NCBI RefSeq assembly: GCF_018982945.1
Contig: NZ_JABRXE010000004.1
Coordinates: 168,062-232,061 of the forward strand
Direction of reading: 5' to 3'
DNA length: 64,000 nt
Source of the DNA: Anaerostipes faecalis
GTDB taxonomy: Bacteria; Bacillota; Clostridia; Lachnospirales; Lachnospiraceae
Position numbers and translations under genes: made by a program. Positions within the stretch are counted from its first letter, which is position 1. Every line of letters starts with the position of its first letter. Under the pieces are notes generated by a model. It was not told where the DNA came from. It did no database searches and saw only the letters and a list, made by a program, of their open reading frames with translations. Below, one piece after another: positions 1 to 9,145 of this stretch.

Positions 1-1501
1 CCACAAGATGCTAAAAACATTCTACTCAGTATTATTAATCGACAGAAAGAAAATTTGACTGGACTCGTAGTCAACCCCCCAAAAAGATTTTTCTCGAAAT
101 CGAAAGATTCCATATGAGAAGATGATGCTTTCACTTTTGACAATGGAGGGTGCTTCATTAACAAGTGAACTTTTACGCCAGTTTGGTTGCGATATGAGTA
201 TTGCTACTTCATCAGCATTTGTTCAACAAAGAAAGAAAATACTTCCCGAAGCATTTGAAAAGCTCTTTTTTGATTTTTCCAAAGAGACAGAACACACGGT
301 TAATTTTAAAGGTCATCGATTACTTGCTGTAGATGGGACTGATATTCAAATCGCAACAAATCTAAGTGATACGGATTCTCTTATTCAAACAAGAGAAGGC
401 GTCAAACCGTATAATCTGCTTCATTTAAATGCAATATACGATGTAATGGCGCATACCTATAAAGACGCTGTTGTATTCAAGAAAAGGATAGAAAATGAAA
501 ACAAAGCTCTTGTAAAAATGGTGAATCGTTCTTCATTGTCTGGAAATATCATTATTATTGCAGACCGAGGGTATGAAGCCTATAACAACATGGCACATAT
601 TCAAGAAAAAGGATGTAAATATCTAATAAGAATAAAAGATTTTCAGAATTATTCATCTGGGATTTTACATGGTTTGGAACTTCCTGACGAAGACGAATTT
701 GATGAATATATCAGATGAGGGATGACTCCCGCCTCTGTAGGCGGTGAGCAACAATTATGTATCAGTGGCGGGTTTCAATCCCCCATCTGATATACGCTCC
801 GCGAGGATGCGCAGGAATTCGGATTGGAAGTATGTCTGCTATGCAGACCCGAATTCCGCGCCAAGACTCGCGAGCGAGTCTTGAAAGATTTGAAACTTAC
901 CAGAAAACAGACGAATGAAGTAAAGGAATTACTCAAAGATAAAAATCACTATCGACGAATAGCCCATGGAAAGCCATTTGATTACTTGCCTGAAACAAGC
1001 AAGAAAGCTGATGAAACGGTGTTTTATGAATTGCCATTCCGAGTGGTTCGATTTCCGATTACGGATGATACCTATGAGGTTGTTGTGACAAATCTAGATA
1101 AAGAGGAGTTTCCGCCAGAAACTTTAAAGCAGCTTTATGGTATGCGCTTGGGAATAGAAACATCTTTTAGGGATTTGAAATATACAATAGGATTATTACA
1201 TTTTCACTCAAAAAAAGAGGAATACATACTCCAAGAAATCTTTGCTCGACTTACGATGTACAACTTTTCTGAACTGATTACCTCGCACGTAATCTTAGAA
1301 AAGAGAAATAGAAAACATACTTACAAAGTGAATTTTTCTGTTGCCACACATATTTGTCGAGAATTTCTATTAGGAAAATGTATTCCGTCTAATATTGAAG
1401 CAATAATTGCAAGATATATAACGCCTATTCGCCCTGGGCGTTCAAGACCACGAGATATACGGATCAAACAAGCAATCAGCTTCATGTATAGAGTAGCATA
1501 A
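1..1501 (+). pseudogene. IS4-family transposase, broken (frameshift plus inserted repeat)
   Basis: Remains of one DDE transposase gene whose start lies left of the window. The N-terminal piece is read in one frame to about base 78, then a C6A5 homopolymer (75-85) shifts it into the frame used from base 86 to 716. That part holds the first catalytic Asp (LLAVDGTD) and the second (IIIADRGYEAYN). A TGA at 716 lies inside an inserted 180-bp repeat, and reading resumes after about base 886 (DLKLTRKQTNEVK). The C-terminal part carries the IS4 signature Y-(2)-R-(3)-E-(6)-K in YGMRLGIETSFRDLK. So all three catalytic acids survive, but on separate frames, and no intact transposase can be made by normal reading. 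A small hairpin (AGCAAGG/CCTTGCT, 1526-1546) follows the stop. The terminal inverted repeats were not identified. Confidence 0.9.
706..885 (+). repeat. 180-bp structured repeat, copy 1 (inside the transposase)
   Basis: Matches bases 33520-33699 at 179 of 180 positions (T at 793 versus C at 33607). It is GC-rich compared with its surroundings. An outer stem pairs TATATCAGATG with CATCTGATATA and encloses a CCGCC/GGCGG hairpin. A second stem pairs GGAATTCGG with CCGAATTCC around a GTCTGC/GCAGAC hairpin. A third is the near-perfect CAAGACTCGC/GCGAGTCTTG. Its position inside a transposase gene shows that it arrived by insertion. It is too short to encode a transposase, so it is probably a non-autonomous mobile element. 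Confidence 0.85.
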
Positions 1502-1587
1502 TCTCTTATAAAAATATACCTTTTCAGCAAGGAAATCATCCTTGCTTATTTGGCGTGTCAAAAATCATCTATCTCTCATTTGCACAG

Positions 1588-1633
1588 TAAAAGAAAAGAG
1601 AAGTTTGCAGTTCTTACACTACAAACTTCTCTT
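1588..1633 (-). terminator. Intrinsic terminator of the patatin gene
   Basis: AAGAGAAGTTTG (1596-1607) pairs perfectly with CAAACTTCTCTT (1622-1633). Read on the minus strand the hairpin is followed by a T-rich run, downstream of the stop at 1694. Confidence 0.75.
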
Positions 1634-1693
1634 AAACCCACACTAACTTAATGCCATTGATGTTATATTTCTGGGGTTTTTTCTATGGCAAAT

Positions 1694-2539
1694 TTATAAT
1701 TGGCGAAGAAAATCCTGTAGTTTCATAAGATTTGTGTTTGCATCTGATAGACCAAGCTCATAGACTTTCTGCAATTTGGCTGGATTCTTCTCGATGCGTC
1801 CAATTTCAATGGGCTTTGATGGCCTGATGACAAATGCTTTTTCCGCTTTTTCCAGTTGCAAAAGTTTTTTTACAGAGTGATTGTATAAAGTATGTCGTTC
1901 CAGTAATCTTTTTGCAATCTGGGGATATTTCCGAGCGTAAAGTTTTATAAGAGCAGGAGACATTGGCTTTTTACGATAATTTATATCGCGGGTGAGGACT
2001 ACAATCAGTTTTTCACATCCCTGGTTTAAAAGCCATTCAAAAGGAATACTGTCACTAATTGCTCCGTCAAGATATTTTTGACCGTTAATATTTACAGGCT
2101 GGGATACAAATGGCATGGAACCGGAGGCACGCAACATATCCATCTGAGTGAATACACTTTTGATTTGCATGTATTCTGGATTTGCTGTTTCTATATTTGT
2201 TGCGACAGCATAAAAAGGTATTCCGGATTTTTTATAGCTTTCATCATCAAAAGGATCCAGTTTGCGAGGAACTTCCTCATAAGCATATTTTGTGCTGACA
2301 ATATTGCCTTCGTTCAACAAAGGAAGAATTCCCAGATAATTTTTATCCGGATTAAAACGTTTGCTGTAGCGAATTACCCTGCCTTTTTGACCGGATAAGT
2401 AATTTACGCCAAATAATGCCCCGGCGGAAACACCGACAGCACAATCTACAAGAATATGGTGATCCAGAAAAATGTCCAATACACCTGCAGTATACATTCC
2501 ACGCATGGCACCGCCTTCTAAAACCAATCCTGTTTTCAT
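1694..2539 (-). CDS. Patatin-like phospholipase
   Basis: 281-residue serine hydrolase of the patatin/RssA family, predicted to cleave acyl esters of lipids with a Ser-Asp dyad. The glycine-rich oxyanion loop is LEGGAMRGMYTAGVL near residue 7, the nucleophile elbow GVSAG (GxSxG) is near residue 38, and the catalytic Asp is in the DGAISDSIP motif near residue 157. There is no signal peptide, so it is probably cytosolic. A strong terminator follows at 1588-1633 and the gene stands alone. Its physiological lipid substrate cannot be inferred from the context. Confidence 0.9.
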   Translation of the reverse strand: MKTGLVLEGGAMRGMYTAGVLDIFLDHHILVDCAVGVSAGALFGVNYLSGQKGRVIRYSKRFNPDKNYLGILPLLNEGNIVSTKYAYEEVPRKLDPFDDESYKKSGIPFYAVATNIETANPEYMQIKSVFTQMDMLRASGSMPFVSQPVNINGQKYLDGAISDSIPFEWLLNQGCEKLIVVLTRDINYRKKPMSPALIKLYARKYPQIAKRLLERHTLYNHSVKKLLQLEKAEKAFVIRPSKPIEIGRIEKNPAKLQKVYELGLSDANTNLMKLQDFLRQL

Positions 2540-2741
2540 TCTTTTTCTCCATTCTTTTTATAATTTAACACATCACGACTGCTGCATATTCAAAAATGCG
2601 TCTCAATATCATACTGGTTTAGAATAGTAATGTCAAGAAATATGCAATGGTGGCATAGATATATATTTTTTTATGTATGTATACACAAAATTGTGCTAAA
2701 ATTTATAAAAAGAAAAAATTTAAATAAGGAGGACTTCGAGT

Positions 2742-3545
2742 ATGGACAGATTAAAAGACAAAGTTGCTGTTGTTACAGGATCTACCAGTGGAATTGGTGT
2801 CGGGATTGCCAGATTGTATGCTTCGGAAGGAGCTAAGGTAGTGATTTGTGGACGAAGAAAAGAAAAAGGTCAGGCTGTTGTGGATAGTATTCTAAAAGAA
2901 GGCGGAGAAGCAACTTATCATTTTATGGATATTACCGTTACAGAAAGTATTGAAGAACTTTTTGCAGATACAGCAAAGAAGTACGGGAAGATTGATATTC
3001 TGGTAAATAATGCAGCCAATGTAGGTCTGAAGGATGGTCGTGTGGATGAACTTAGTCTGGAGATGTGGGACAGTGTCTTCCAGAGTGATGTACGTGGTAC
3101 TTTTTATGCCACAAAATGTGTCCTTCCATATATGAAGGAAAATGAAACCGGAGGCTCTATTATTAATATTGGTTCTATGGCTTCCTGTGGAGGAGATCTG
3201 GGTTCTACAGCTTATGCCTGTGCCAAGGCAGGTGTGGATATGCTGACACAGTCAACGGCACTTCAGTATGGAAAACAGAAAATCCGTTGTAACTGTGTGC
3301 GTCCAGGTTTGATCGTAACACCAGAAAATGAAGAACGTGTACCTCAGGCACTGAAAGATATTTTCTTAAGTAATATTATGGTAGATCGTTATGGATGTCC
3401 AGAAGATATAGGACATATGTGCGTATATCTTGGCTCTGATGAAAGCAGTTATGTAAGTGGACAGATTATTAATGTAGATGGTGGTCTGAATTCGCATGTT
3501 TCCACAGTTGCTCAGTTTAGGGAATTAAATTCTCGTACATGGTAG
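2742..3545 (+). CDS. SDR-family dehydrogenase, hydroxysteroid-dehydrogenase-like
   Basis: 267-residue classical short-chain dehydrogenase. The nucleotide-binding TGSTSGIG motif lies near residue 13, NNAA near 88, the catalytic Ser in the NIGSMAS segment, and the YACAK (YxxxK) motif near residue 162. The start follows an AAGGAGGA ribosome binding site. The C-terminal segment (IRCNCVRPGLI, R-x-G-x-PEDI, SSYVSGQIINVDGG) has the layout of bile-acid hydroxysteroid dehydrogenases of gut clostridia, but that layout is shared by many SDRs. The substrate is therefore an inference. Monocistronic, ending in the terminator at 3589-3622. Confidence 0.85.
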   Translation: MDRLKDKVAVVTGSTSGIGVGIARLYASEGAKVVICGRRKEKGQAVVDSILKEGGEATYHFMDITVTESIEELFADTAKKYGKIDILVNNAANVGLKDGRVDELSLEMWDSVFQSDVRGTFYATKCVLPYMKENETGGSIINIGSMASCGGDLGSTAYACAKAGVDMLTQSTALQYGKQKIRCNCVRPGLIVTPENEERVPQALKDIFLSNIMVDRYGCPEDIGHMCVYLGSDESSYVSGQIINVDGGLNSHVSTVAQFRELNSRTW

Positions 3546-3588
3546 AATCTGATAGGCGCCAAAAGATAGTAGGAATCAGAAATATAAA

Positions 3589-3622
3589 AGGAGGAATTTC
3601 TCTTCATTGAGAAATTCCTCCT
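3589..3622. terminator. Bidirectional terminator between SDR gene and trpS
   Basis: AGGAGGAATTTCTC (3589-3602) pairs with GAGAAATTCCTCCT (3609-3622) between two convergent genes. The U-tracts are weak on both strands. Confidence 0.6.
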
Positions 3623-3640
3623 GCTTCATTTACATATCAA

Positions 3641-4702
3641 TTATTTCCAAAGGTCTACATCTTCAAAATAGTTAATCTTCATAGCAGAACGAACATCATG
3701 AAGTGTCTGGGCAGCTTTGGCCTGTGCCACTTCACTTCCCTGTTTTAAGATGTCATACACATCAGGAATTCTTTTTTCCCACATTTTTCTGCGTTCACGG
3801 ATTGGTTCCAATTCTGCCTGAAGTACATTGTTAAGGAATTTTTTAACTTTTACATCTCCAAGACCTCCGCGTGAATAATGAGCCTTTAATTCATCCAGAT
3901 TCTTATAGTCAGGTAAAAATTCATCAAAATACTCTGGACGGCAAAATGCGTCAAGATAAATGAATACAGGGTTTCCTTCAACTTTTCCAGGATCCTGAAC
4001 ACGGAGATGGTTAGGATCGGTAAACATAGACATAACCTTCTTCTTTATATCTTCTGGTTCATCAGAAAGATAAATACAGTTTCCAAGGGATTTGCTCATC
4101 TTTGCTTTTCCATCAATTCCCGGCAAACGCAGACATGCCTGATTTTTAGGTAAGATAATCTCAGGATCAGTTAAAGTTTCACCATAAACAGTATTGAATT
4201 TATGAACAATTTCCTTACACTGCTCAAGCATAGGAAGCTGATCTTCTCCAACTGGAACAGCAGTAGCACGGAAAGCAGTGATATCTGCCGCCTGACTGAT
4301 TGGATAACAGAAAAAGCCTACAGGAATGCTGGCTTCAAAGTTTCTCTGCTGAATTTCAGCTTTAACTGTTGGGTTACGCTGAACACGGGAAACTGTTACC
4401 AGATTCATATAGTAGAATGATAATTCTGTTAATTCAGGAACCATAGACTGAATAAAAATCGTTGATTTGTCCGGATCAAGCCCGCTTGCAAGATAATCAA
4501 GTGCAACCTGAATAATATTCTGACGTACTTTTTCCGGATTTTCTGCATTATCAGTCAATGCCTGAGCATCTGCGATCATAATATAAATTTCATCAAAATT
4601 TCCAGAATTCTGCAGTCTGACACGTTCTTTCAAAGAACCTACGTAGTGTCCTACATGAAGGCGTCCGGTTGGCCGGTCACCTGTTAAAATCACATTTTTC
4701 AT
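3641..4702 (-). CDS. trpS: Tryptophanyl-tRNA synthetase
   Basis: 353-residue class I aminoacyl-tRNA synthetase charging tRNA-Trp in the cytosol. The ATP-binding HIGH-like motif is GRLHVGHYVGS near residue 13, and the KMSKS loop is intact (KAKMSKSLGN) near residue 200. Length and N-terminus (MKNVILTGDRPTGRLH) match the common TrpS family. The start follows an AAAAGGAG site. No T-box leader is visible in the 137 bases to the divergent side, so control by tRNA-Trp is not indicated. Confidence 0.97.
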   Translation of the reverse strand: MKNVILTGDRPTGRLHVGHYVGSLKERVRLQNSGNFDEIYIMIADAQALTDNAENPEKVRQNIIQVALDYLASGLDPDKSTIFIQSMVPELTELSFYYMNLVTVSRVQRNPTVKAEIQQRNFEASIPVGFFCYPISQAADITAFRATAVPVGEDQLPMLEQCKEIVHKFNTVYGETLTDPEIILPKNQACLRLPGIDGKAKMSKSLGNCIYLSDEPEDIKKKVMSMFTDPNHLRVQDPGKVEGNPVFIYLDAFCRPEYFDEFLPDYKNLDELKAHYSRGGLGDVKVKKFLNNVLQAELEPIRERRKMWEKRIPDVYDILKQGSEVAQAKAAQTLHDVRSAMKINYFEDVDLWK

Positions 4703-4839
4703 AATGTGTAAACTCCTTTTAAAATATAATTATAAATTGATTTCATCCGTTAAAGGGAATACCCTTTCTTTCTAATATTAAATTATATCGTGACTGACAA
4801 CTTCCGTCAATATTGGAAACAATGAATAGCTTTATTCCA

Positions 4840-5793
4840 TCATTCTATGACCATATCATTTAATTTTTTATTGAATCTGACGCCATCACAACATGCTTTA
4901 AATTCTTCTTGTTCCTGTGGAGTCAGATCCAGCTCGATAATTTCTTCAACACCATTGGAACCAATGATAGCCGGAACTCCAACAAAGATATTATTTTGTC
5001 CATATTCGCCATTAAGCGGAGCACTGACAGGCAGGATTGTTTTTTCATCATGTAAAACTGCTTCTACACATCTCGCCAATGTTGAGCAAATACCGTATTC
5101 TGTACATTTTTTTCCTTCATAGGTCAGCCATGCACCGTCGATTACGCGTTTTTTCAGTTCTTTGGCATCAAACTGGAATCTTTTATCATGCTGCAAAGAG
5201 GATAATGCTTTTCCATGGAAGGAAATCTGAGACATAGGAACCATAATGGCATTTCCGTGTTCACCAAGCATATAGGCAGTGATTGATTTGTGGTCAATGC
5301 CGGTTTGCTGAGATAATGCAGATAACAGACGAGATGTATCAAGACCGGTTCCCGTTCCAAACACATGTCCTTTTGGGAGGTCAGATATTTTTGCAATCTG
5401 TGAAGTGATAATGTCACAAGGATTTGTAATATTGATAAAGATTCCATGAAAACCACTTGCGATAACTTTAGGAACCATTTCCGTAGTTTCTTTAATTGTA
5501 AAATTTAATTCAGCCACACGGTCATGAGTTGCTTCCAATAATGTTATTTTTCCAAGGGAATTTACGATAATATCGCAATCCCCAAGATCACCATAGTCAG
5601 CGATAGATACATTAACCTTATGTGGACAGTAAGCGATAGCATCCATCAAATCCTGACGTTCACTCTTAACTTTCTGCTCATTCTTATCTACCAGAACCAG
5701 TTCATCTACCAGTCCGCGAAGAGCAAGTGCATATGCACAATGAGCTCCTACATGTCCAACACCAATAATTGCTACTTTTCTTTTTTTAATCAT
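4840..5793 (-). CDS. ldh: L-lactate dehydrogenase
   Basis: 317-residue NAD-dependent LDH/MDH-family enzyme converting pyruvate to L-lactate and recycling NADH in fermentation. The Rossmann motif is VAIIGVGHVGAH at the N-terminus, ITNPCD marks the active-site region, and the catalytic His is in the LGEHGNAIMVP motif near residue 178. A ribosome binding site (GGAGGT) precedes the ATG. Upstream and divergent is the flavodiiron gene. L-lactate specificity rather than malate is inferred from overall similarity and from the fermentative context. Confidence 0.9.
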   Translation of the reverse strand: MIKKRKVAIIGVGHVGAHCAYALALRGLVDELVLVDKNEQKVKSERQDLMDAIAYCPHKVNVSIADYGDLGDCDIIVNSLGKITLLEATHDRVAELNFTIKETTEMVPKVIASGFHGIFINITNPCDIITSQIAKISDLPKGHVFGTGTGLDTSRLLSALSQQTGIDHKSITAYMLGEHGNAIMVPMSQISFHGKALSSLQHDKRFQFDAKELKKRVIDGAWLTYEGKKCTEYGICSTLARCVEAVLHDEKTILPVSAPLNGEYGQNNIFVGVPAIIGSNGVEEIIELDLTPQEQEEFKACCDGVRFNKKLNDMVIE

Positions 5794-6021
5794 GCTAAAA
5801 ACCTCCAGTCGATATTTCTTGTATCTGTCATTCTACCTTTTAAACAGAAAGAAGGCAACTGTTACATGAGGATATCATAAATATATTTTTATCAGGAAAG
5901 GTTCATGATAAAAAAAGATTGTATAGAAAACAATAATAATTACAACTAGTTTATGATTTAAAAATGTGTTATAGTTGGTACAACAGAAGATATAAGTATT
6001 TTAATTTTGGAGGAATAACTA

Positions 6022-7185
6022 ATGAAAGATATTGTAATTACAGATGAAATTAAATACATTGGTGTGAATGATCATGATATTGACCTGTTCGAAAGTCAGT
6101 ATATTGTTCCTAATGGAGTTTCCTATAACTCTTATGTCATTTTGGATGAAAAAGTTACAGTTATGGATACCGTAGATAAAAGAAAAACAGATGAATGGCT
6201 GGATAATCTTGAAAAGGCACTGGACGGACGTACAGTAGACTATATTGTTGTTTCTCATATGGAACCAGACCATGCAGCAAGCCTTCAGGTACTGGCTGAA
6301 AAATATCCGGAAGCTAAGATTGTGGGAAATGCCAAGACATTTAACATGATTCCTCAATTCTTTACTTTTGATTTAACAGATCGTACAGTGACAGTAAAAG
6401 AGGGAGATACTTTATCACTTGGTGTACATACATTACAGTTCTTTATGGCACCTATGGTGCATTGGCCAGAAGTTATGGTTGCTTACGAACAGTCTGAAAA
6501 GATTCTGTTTGCAGCAGATGGATTTGGAAAATTCGGAGCACTGGATGTGGAAGAAGACTGGGCTTGTGAAGCCAGACGCTATTATTTCAATATTTGTGGA
6601 AAATATGGTGTACAGGTACAGGCTCTGCTTAAGAAAGCTGCAACATTGGATATTCAGATGATCTGTCCTCTTCATGGACCAATCCTGAAAGAAAATCTTG
6701 GATATTATATCGGACTGTATGATACATGGAGCAAATATGAACCTGAAAATGAAGGAATTCTGGTTGCATATGCATCAATCCATGGAAATACAGCAGAAGC
6801 AGCTAAGAAATTTGCTGCTATCCTGGAAGAAAAAGGAGCTAAGAAAGTGGTAGTTGCAGATTTATCCAGAGATGATATGGCAGAAGTTATTGAAGATGCA
6901 TTCCGCTATGACAAACTGGTTCTTGCAGCAGCAACATATGATGGTGGAATTTTCCCATGTATGGAAGATTTCTTACACCACTTAAAAGCTAAGAATTATC
7001 AGAAGCGTACAGTAGCATTTATGGAAAATGGATCCTGGGCACCTATGGCTGCAAAACATATGAAAGCAATTGTAGAAAATCTGAAAAATATCACAGTTGT
7101 AGATCCTGTTGTAACAATTCGTTCTACAATGAATGACGATACTGTAAAAGCAATGGAAGAACTGGCTGATAACCTTCTTGCATAA
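6022..7185 (+). CDS. fprA: A-type flavodiiron protein (rubredoxin:oxygen/NO oxidoreductase)
   Basis: 387-residue two-domain protein that reduces O2 to water, or NO to N2O, with electrons from rubredoxin. Residues 1-250 form the metallo-beta-lactamase-like diiron domain with the H-x-E-x-D-H ligands (SHMEPDHAAS near residue 80). Residues 251-387 form a flavodoxin domain with the FMN loop AYASIHGNTAEAA. No rubredoxin or flavin-reductase extension is fused. A TTTGGAGGAA ribosome binding site supports this start. Its likely role is oxygen protection of an anaerobe. Single gene ending at the 7218 terminator. Confidence 0.95.
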   Translation: MKDIVITDEIKYIGVNDHDIDLFESQYIVPNGVSYNSYVILDEKVTVMDTVDKRKTDEWLDNLEKALDGRTVDYIVVSHMEPDHAASLQVLAEKYPEAKIVGNAKTFNMIPQFFTFDLTDRTVTVKEGDTLSLGVHTLQFFMAPMVHWPEVMVAYEQSEKILFAADGFGKFGALDVEEDWACEARRYYFNICGKYGVQVQALLKKAATLDIQMICPLHGPILKENLGYYIGLYDTWSKYEPENEGILVAYASIHGNTAEAAKKFAAILEEKGAKKVVVADLSRDDMAEVIEDAFRYDKLVLAAATYDGGIFPCMEDFLHHLKAKNYQKRTVAFMENGSWAPMAAKHMKAIVENLKNITVVDPVVTIRSTMNDDTVKAMEELADNLLA

Positions 7186-7217
7186 TAAGATGATTTTGAT
7201 TTTTTATTAAGTATAAT

Positions 7218-7262
7218 AAAATGAGATGTGAATGAGAAAATATCAGGCACATCTCATTTTTT
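7218..7262 (+). terminator. Intrinsic terminator after the flavodiiron gene
   Basis: AAAATGAGATGTG (7218-7230) pairs with CACATCTCATTTT (7248-7260), a 13-bp stem ending in a T-run. Confidence 0.85.
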
Positions 7263-7298
7263 CTGCTATAATATTAAGAAAAAAGAAAGGGTAGGAAA

Positions 7299-8225
7299 AT
7301 GGAAGAGTTTCGTTATGTTTTTGGACCGATTCCATCCAGAAGACTTGGAAGATCCCTTGGAATCAGTCCATTACCAAAAAAAACCTGCAATTATTCCTGT
7401 ATTTATTGTCAGCTGGGACGTACCAATAAAATGACAAATCAGAGACAGGAATTTTATAAAACGGAAGCTATTTTAGATGAATTTAAAGCATATTTAAAAG
7501 ATTCTGATAAGTTTGATATTGTAACGGTGGTAGGAGAAGGAGAACCTACTTTATGTAGTAATCTTGGTGAGCTGATTTGCGGATTAAAAGAGCTCACAGA
7601 CAAGCCTGTGGCGGTGATTACCAATGGTTCACTGCTTTCAGATCATCAGGTGCGGGAAGAGCTTTGTCATGCAGATATGGTACTTCCTTCTTTAGATGCT
7701 TACAATCAGGAAATTGCAAAGAAAATCGACCGTCCGTATGGAACTATTAAGTTTGATGAGGAATTTGAAGGACTGGTTGAATTTTCTAAAATATATCAGG
7801 GAGAGTTATGGCTGGAAATTATGCTGGTGGATGGAATAAATGATGACAAAGAATCCATAAAAGAATTTCAAAAGCTGATTAGCCAGATAGATTACGACCG
7901 ATTGTATCTGAATACTCCTGTTCGTCCTCCTGCTGAAGAAGGAGTTAATATAGTATCAGAAGAGAACATGCAATATGCTGTGGAAAAGCTGGGAGGAATC
8001 TCTATTGAAATGTTAAGTTCAGGAAGCTTTTTTAGTGAAATAGAAGATACTTATGAAGCTGTTAAATCTATTATAGGAAGACATCCAATGAATCAGTTTG
8101 AATTAAATGGTTTTTTGGACAGCAGAAACTGTGAAAACAAAGAAGAAATGCTTGAAAGAATGAAACAGGATAAGGAGATTGCCATTATTGATTATAAGGG
8201 AATCTTTACATTTCGTCTTCAGTAA
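7299..8225 (+). CDS. Radical SAM protein (COG0731-like)
   Basis: 308-residue radical S-adenosylmethionine protein. The 4Fe-4S motif C-x3-C-x2-C is CNYSCIYC near residue 31, preceded by GPIPSRRLGRSLGI, which is characteristic of the COG0731 group. The SAM-binding GEGEPT motif is near residue 80. The start follows AAAGAAAGGGTAGG. The substrate is unknown; relatives include wyosine-type tRNA modifying enzymes, but this protein lacks features that would fix that. It is followed 17 bases later by the pyridoxamine kinase gene, so the two are probably co-transcribed. Confidence 0.85.
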   Translation: MEEFRYVFGPIPSRRLGRSLGISPLPKKTCNYSCIYCQLGRTNKMTNQRQEFYKTEAILDEFKAYLKDSDKFDIVTVVGEGEPTLCSNLGELICGLKELTDKPVAVITNGSLLSDHQVREELCHADMVLPSLDAYNQEIAKKIDRPYGTIKFDEEFEGLVEFSKIYQGELWLEIMLVDGINDDKESIKEFQKLISQIDYDRLYLNTPVRPPAEEGVNIVSEENMQYAVEKLGGISIEMLSSGSFFSEIEDTYEAVKSIIGRHPMNQFELNGFLDSRNCENKEEMLERMKQDKEIAIIDYKGIFTFRLQ

Positions 8226-8242
8226 AAAGGAGGTTCATTGTT

Positions 8243-9118
8243 ATGAAACGTAGTGTACCAAGAGTTGCAGCAATTCATGATTTATCAGGGTTTGGACGAG
8301 CTTCTCTGACAACAATCATTCCAATTCTTTCTACAATGGGGGTGCAGGTATGTCCATTGCCTACAGCGATTCTTTCTAATCATACAGGGGGATTTGATTC
8401 CTTTAGTTTTGTGGATTTTACAGAACATATGAAGGCTTACATTGAAGAATGGAAAAAACTTAAGATAGATTTTGATTGTATTTATTCCGGATTTTTAGGA
8501 TCTGAACGACAGATACAGATTGTATCAGATTTTATTGATGATTTCAGTACAGATGATAATCTTGTTGTTATAGATCCGGTTCTGGGAGATAATGGAAATC
8601 TCTATTCTACCATGACAGAAGACCATGTAAGGGAGATGAAAAAACTGGTAGCCAAAGCAGATATTATTACACCTAATTTTACGGAAGTAAGTCTGTTGCT
8701 TGGGGAAGACTATAAAGAAGAGACCAATAATGAAGAAATGAAAGTGTGGCTCAGACGGTTATCAGATATGGGACCGAAAATCGTGGTAGCTACCAGTGTG
8801 CCGGATCAGGGAGTAGAAAAAGATTCCAACGTCATTGCTTTTGACAGGGATAGTGATACTTACTGGAAAATACGATGCAAGTATATTCCGGCATTTTATC
8901 CGGGAACAGGAGATGCATATACTTCTGTTATGATAGGAAGTCTTCTGAATGGCGACAGCCTGCCTATCGCCCTTGATAAAGGTGTTCAGTTTATCACACA
9001 GGCGATTAAAGCAAGTTATGGGTTTGATTATCCAAATAGAGAAGGTGTCCTATTGGAAAGAGTGCTTGATGTGTTAAAAATGCCGGTAGTACTGGGCGGA
9101 TATGAAATGCTGGAATAA
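8243..9118 (+). CDS. Pyridoxamine/pyridoxal kinase (ribokinase fold)
   Basis: 291-residue ribokinase-superfamily kinase, predicted to phosphorylate B6 vitamers in PLP salvage. The N-terminal AIHDLSGFGRASLT and the DPVLGDNG segment near residue 112 are typical of PdxK-type enzymes. The anion-hole and catalytic Asp are in PGTGDAYTS near residue 219. An AAAAGGAGG ribosome binding site precedes the ATG. It lies between the radical SAM gene and the CAT-like gene, all with short gaps. Confidence 0.9.
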   Translation: MKRSVPRVAAIHDLSGFGRASLTTIIPILSTMGVQVCPLPTAILSNHTGGFDSFSFVDFTEHMKAYIEEWKKLKIDFDCIYSGFLGSERQIQIVSDFIDDFSTDDNLVVIDPVLGDNGNLYSTMTEDHVREMKKLVAKADIITPNFTEVSLLLGEDYKEETNNEEMKVWLRRLSDMGPKIVVATSVPDQGVEKDSNVIAFDRDSDTYWKIRCKYIPAFYPGTGDAYTSVMIGSLLNGDSLPIALDKGVQFITQAIKASYGFDYPNREGVLLERVLDVLKMPVVLGGYEMLE

Positions 9119-9145
9119 ACTGGTAACAGAAAAGAGGAAAAAGAA

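Noticed and set aside
706-885. Self-splicing intron in the transposase gene
   Set aside because: No group II GUGYG/AY ends, no group I core, and only 180 bases; the second copy is not inside a gene.
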